From: Euryarchaeota archaeon UBA602
Lineage (GTDB): Archaea; Thermoplasmatota; Poseidoniia; Poseidoniales; Thalassarchaeaceae
Assembly: GCA_002498455.1 (NCBI GenBank)
Contig: DAHO01000031.1
Coordinates: 1-5,882, forward strand
Reading direction: 5' to 3'
DNA length: 5,882 nucleotides
In this document: positions 4,222 to 5,882 of the stretch, one piece after another
Layout: every line of letters starts with the position of its first letter
Position numbering within the stretch: position 1 is the first letter of the stretch
Notes under the pieces: model-generated
Databases searched by the model: none
What the model saw: the letters and a program-made list of their open reading frames with translations, nothing else
What the model was told of the DNA's origin: nothing
Made by a program: the position numbers and the translations under genes

Positions 4222-5882
4222 ATGTCAATGCTGCTGACAAAGAGGCTCGCTAGAAGCCTATGGCGAACCAAATTGCGTTTGTCTGCGGTCGTATTGATGG
4301 TTGCCATTGGGGTCTTCGCAGGTATTTCATTCGGCACCTATGCGACCTCAGTGACTACGCTGTACGATGACATCTATGCCGACAATGAACAGGGTGTCAA
4401 CCTGCCCGATGTGTGGGTGGAGAACAATGCCGGCAATTGGAACGCCACAACCGCCGAATCACTCTGTCAAGAGATACGAGATCAGTGGCCGAGTTCAACA
4501 CTTGAATTGGACCACTGCGAACCTCGCCTCCGCTCCAATGGCCAATTTTTCAGTGTGGATGCAGACATTGGCATGATTCCCGCGGTCTGGCACGGCATCG
4601 ATGAGGGTGAAGTGGACAAGGTTTGGATTCCAGATCACGATTGCTGTAGTGGGCGTTTGGCAATGGCGGCAGATGAAATTGTCATCGACGAACACGCCGT
4701 CGAAGGATTGAATCTGAAACTTGGAGATACCATTCGAATCAGTGCGGGTGCCGGCTATGCACTCAACTACACCGTTGTAGGGATTGGCTTCCACTCGAAT
4801 CATCTCTATTTCACCATTGGAGATGAAATTATCGCGGCCCAACCCGGGACCTTCGTGACTGGATACCTCACTGCAGAAGGTTTGGAAGCATTGGGCAACT
4901 TTAGCACTGGAGAGTCCAATCTATTGCTGATTGATGTAATCGGTACACCCGATTCTCAGAACCCTGATGCAAGTGGCTTGAGTGATTTAATTGAGGGCAT
5001 TTCGACAATTGTGAGTGAAACCGATAATTCCCCAACAGGTATCTACGATCGCACAGGCGTCTCATCTGTAGAATTCTTGCGAGCAGATGTGGATGGTGCA
5101 TCCAAGATGTACCCTGTTGTCACGGGTATGCTAGCAATGATTGCCGGCATCACCATTTTCCTTAGTTTACAGCGATTGATTCAATCTCAGGCAAAAGAAA
5201 TCGCAGTCTTGCGGACCCTTGGAATCAAGAGGAAATCGATCATGCCAGGGTATGTCCTTGCTCCGATTTTCATCGGCACCTTTGGGTGTATATTCGGTAC
5301 GATCTTAGGTGTATTTTTTGGGGCACCCGCAATGGTTTCGATGTATGAAACCCTCATTGGAATCCCAATCACCAATCCAGAAGTGCCGACACACTTGATT
5401 GTCCAAATTGTCATCATTGCCATGGCCATAGTATTCCTGTCTGGGCTTCTTCCAGCATGGCAAGCATCCCGATTGCAACCCCTTGAGGTTCTTCGGGGTC
5501 AACACGAGGTTCGTGTTTCATCTCGAGGCTTACAGAAGTTGACATCCAAATTACCCGCCACCATCGGTTTAGCGATCCGATCTAGTGTTCGGAAACCAAT
5601 CCGTTTGGGCATCACTTTCTTCGCAGTGGGCATTTCTATGCTACTGTTTGGCTCGATGATGATCATGATGGATTCCTTTGATGAAATCTTCCTTGGAGGA
5701 TTGGAGGACCGCCAAAGCTGGGATGTGCAGGCATTTACCATGGGCAATGAACAAGCCATTGTCGAGTGGGCTGAAGAGCACGATGCAGAGCATGAACTGA
5801 TGTTGATGTTCCCGGGGACTCCAGAAAATGACACCCGTCAATTGACCGCTTATGGATTGGAAACAGTTTCAGATGTTGTGGG
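4222..5882 (+). CDS. FtsX/MacB-type ABC permease, two-module, 3' end outside window
   Basis: The frame is open from the ATG at 4222 to the end of the window (553 codons plus two bases) with no stop, so the gene is truncated by the window edge. Membrane segment 1 (about 20-42) is followed by a 250-residue outward domain (43-296). Segments 2 (297-318), 3 (346-372) and 4 (392-414) make the first FtsX domain. Its marks are QAKEIAVLRTLGIKRKSI (323-340), the cytosolic coupling helix after segment 2, and LPAWQASRLQPLEVLR (410-425) after segment 4. Residues 448-483 (IRSSVRKPIRLGITFFAVG) begin a second module with its own first segment and outer domain. Such two-module permeases usually run to about 800 residues or more. 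The outward domain holds four cysteines (82, 99, 141, 142) and sequons at N74, N182 and N226. With the ATPase it should extrude or extract a lipid, peptide or lipoprotein, but the substrate is unknown. Confidence 0.93.
   Translation, partial: MSMLLTKRLARSLWRTKLRLSAVVLMVAIGVFAGISFGTYATSVTTLYDDIYADNEQGVNLPDVWVENNAGNWNATTAESLCQEIRDQWPSSTLELDHCEPRLRSNGQFFSVDADIGMIPAVWHGIDEGEVDKVWIPDHDCCSGRLAMAADEIVIDEHAVEGLNLKLGDTIRISAGAGYALNYTVVGIGFHSNHLYFTIGDEIIAAQPGTFVTGYLTAEGLEALGNFSTGESNLLLIDVIGTPDSQNPDASGLSDLIEGISTIVSETDNSPTGIYDRTGVSSVEFLRADVDGASKMYPVVTGMLAMIAGITIFLSLQRLIQSQAKEIAVLRTLGIKRKSIMPGYVLAPIFIGTFGCIFGTILGVFFGAPAMVSMYETLIGIPITNPEVPTHLIVQIVIIAMAIVFLSGLLPAWQASRLQPLEVLRGQHEVRVSSRGLQKLTSKLPATIGLAIRSSVRKPIRLGITFFAVGISMLLFGSMMIMMDSFDEIFLGGLEDRQSWDVQAFTMGNEQAIVEWAEEHDAEHELMLMFPGTPENDTRQLTAYGLETVSDVV

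Noticed and set aside
3858..4337. Leftward 159-codon open frame across the ATPase and permease junction
   Set aside because: It is antisense to the ATPase signature and Walker B motifs and the permease start, both of which are certain; no independent promoter or domain is seen.
1..5882. CRISPR array, tRNA, rRNA, transposase or attachment-site duplication
   Set aside because: Reading through both strands showed no regularly spaced repeats, no cloverleaf, no transposase motifs and no flanking direct repeats.

Overview
The window looks like a stretch of an archaeal chromosome, most probably a marine Thermoplasmatota-type (Marine Group II / Poseidoniales-like) genome. This assignment is inference. 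It rests on TATA-like boxes about 25 bases upstream of start codons, dense N-X-S/T sequons confined to an outward-facing domain, an acidic EF-hand-bearing membrane protein, and a two-module FtsX-type exporter. No rRNA, tRNA or other taxonomic marker is present. No CRISPR array, insertion sequence or tRNA was seen.

Left part (1-1247): a small ABM-like (dimeric alpha/beta-barrel) protein is read leftward (349-29). A 150-base divergent intergenic region follows, then an EmrE-type small multidrug resistance (SMR) transporter read rightward (509-844). It aligns without gaps to recalled E. coli EmrE, with Glu14, Tyr40, Tyr60, Trp63 and Gly97 at the EmrE positions. Directly behind it (about 906-1247) lies the C-terminal half of a membrane protein with no credible start. 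It is probably a decayed or truncated gene.

Middle (1252-3492): a 717-residue membrane protein starts at 1318. In order it has an EF-hand loop, a membrane segment, an outward-facing domain with six N-glycosylation sequons, a second membrane segment, a cytosolic domain of about 275 residues, and a C-terminal membrane domain resembling the 'small multi-drug export' family (Pfam Sm_multidrug_ex). Perfect short-loop inverted repeats lie just before the gene, at its 5' end and directly after its stop codon.

Right part (3532-5882): a MacB/LolD-type ABC ATPase is followed, through a Shine-Dalgarno sequence that overlaps its stop codon, by a large FtsX/MacB-type permease that runs off the window. 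These two form a translationally coupled export system. Three separate membrane export or efflux-like genes therefore sit in 5.9 kb (SMR, the Sm_multidrug_ex-like composite protein, and the ABC exporter), but nothing in the sequence shows that they act together.
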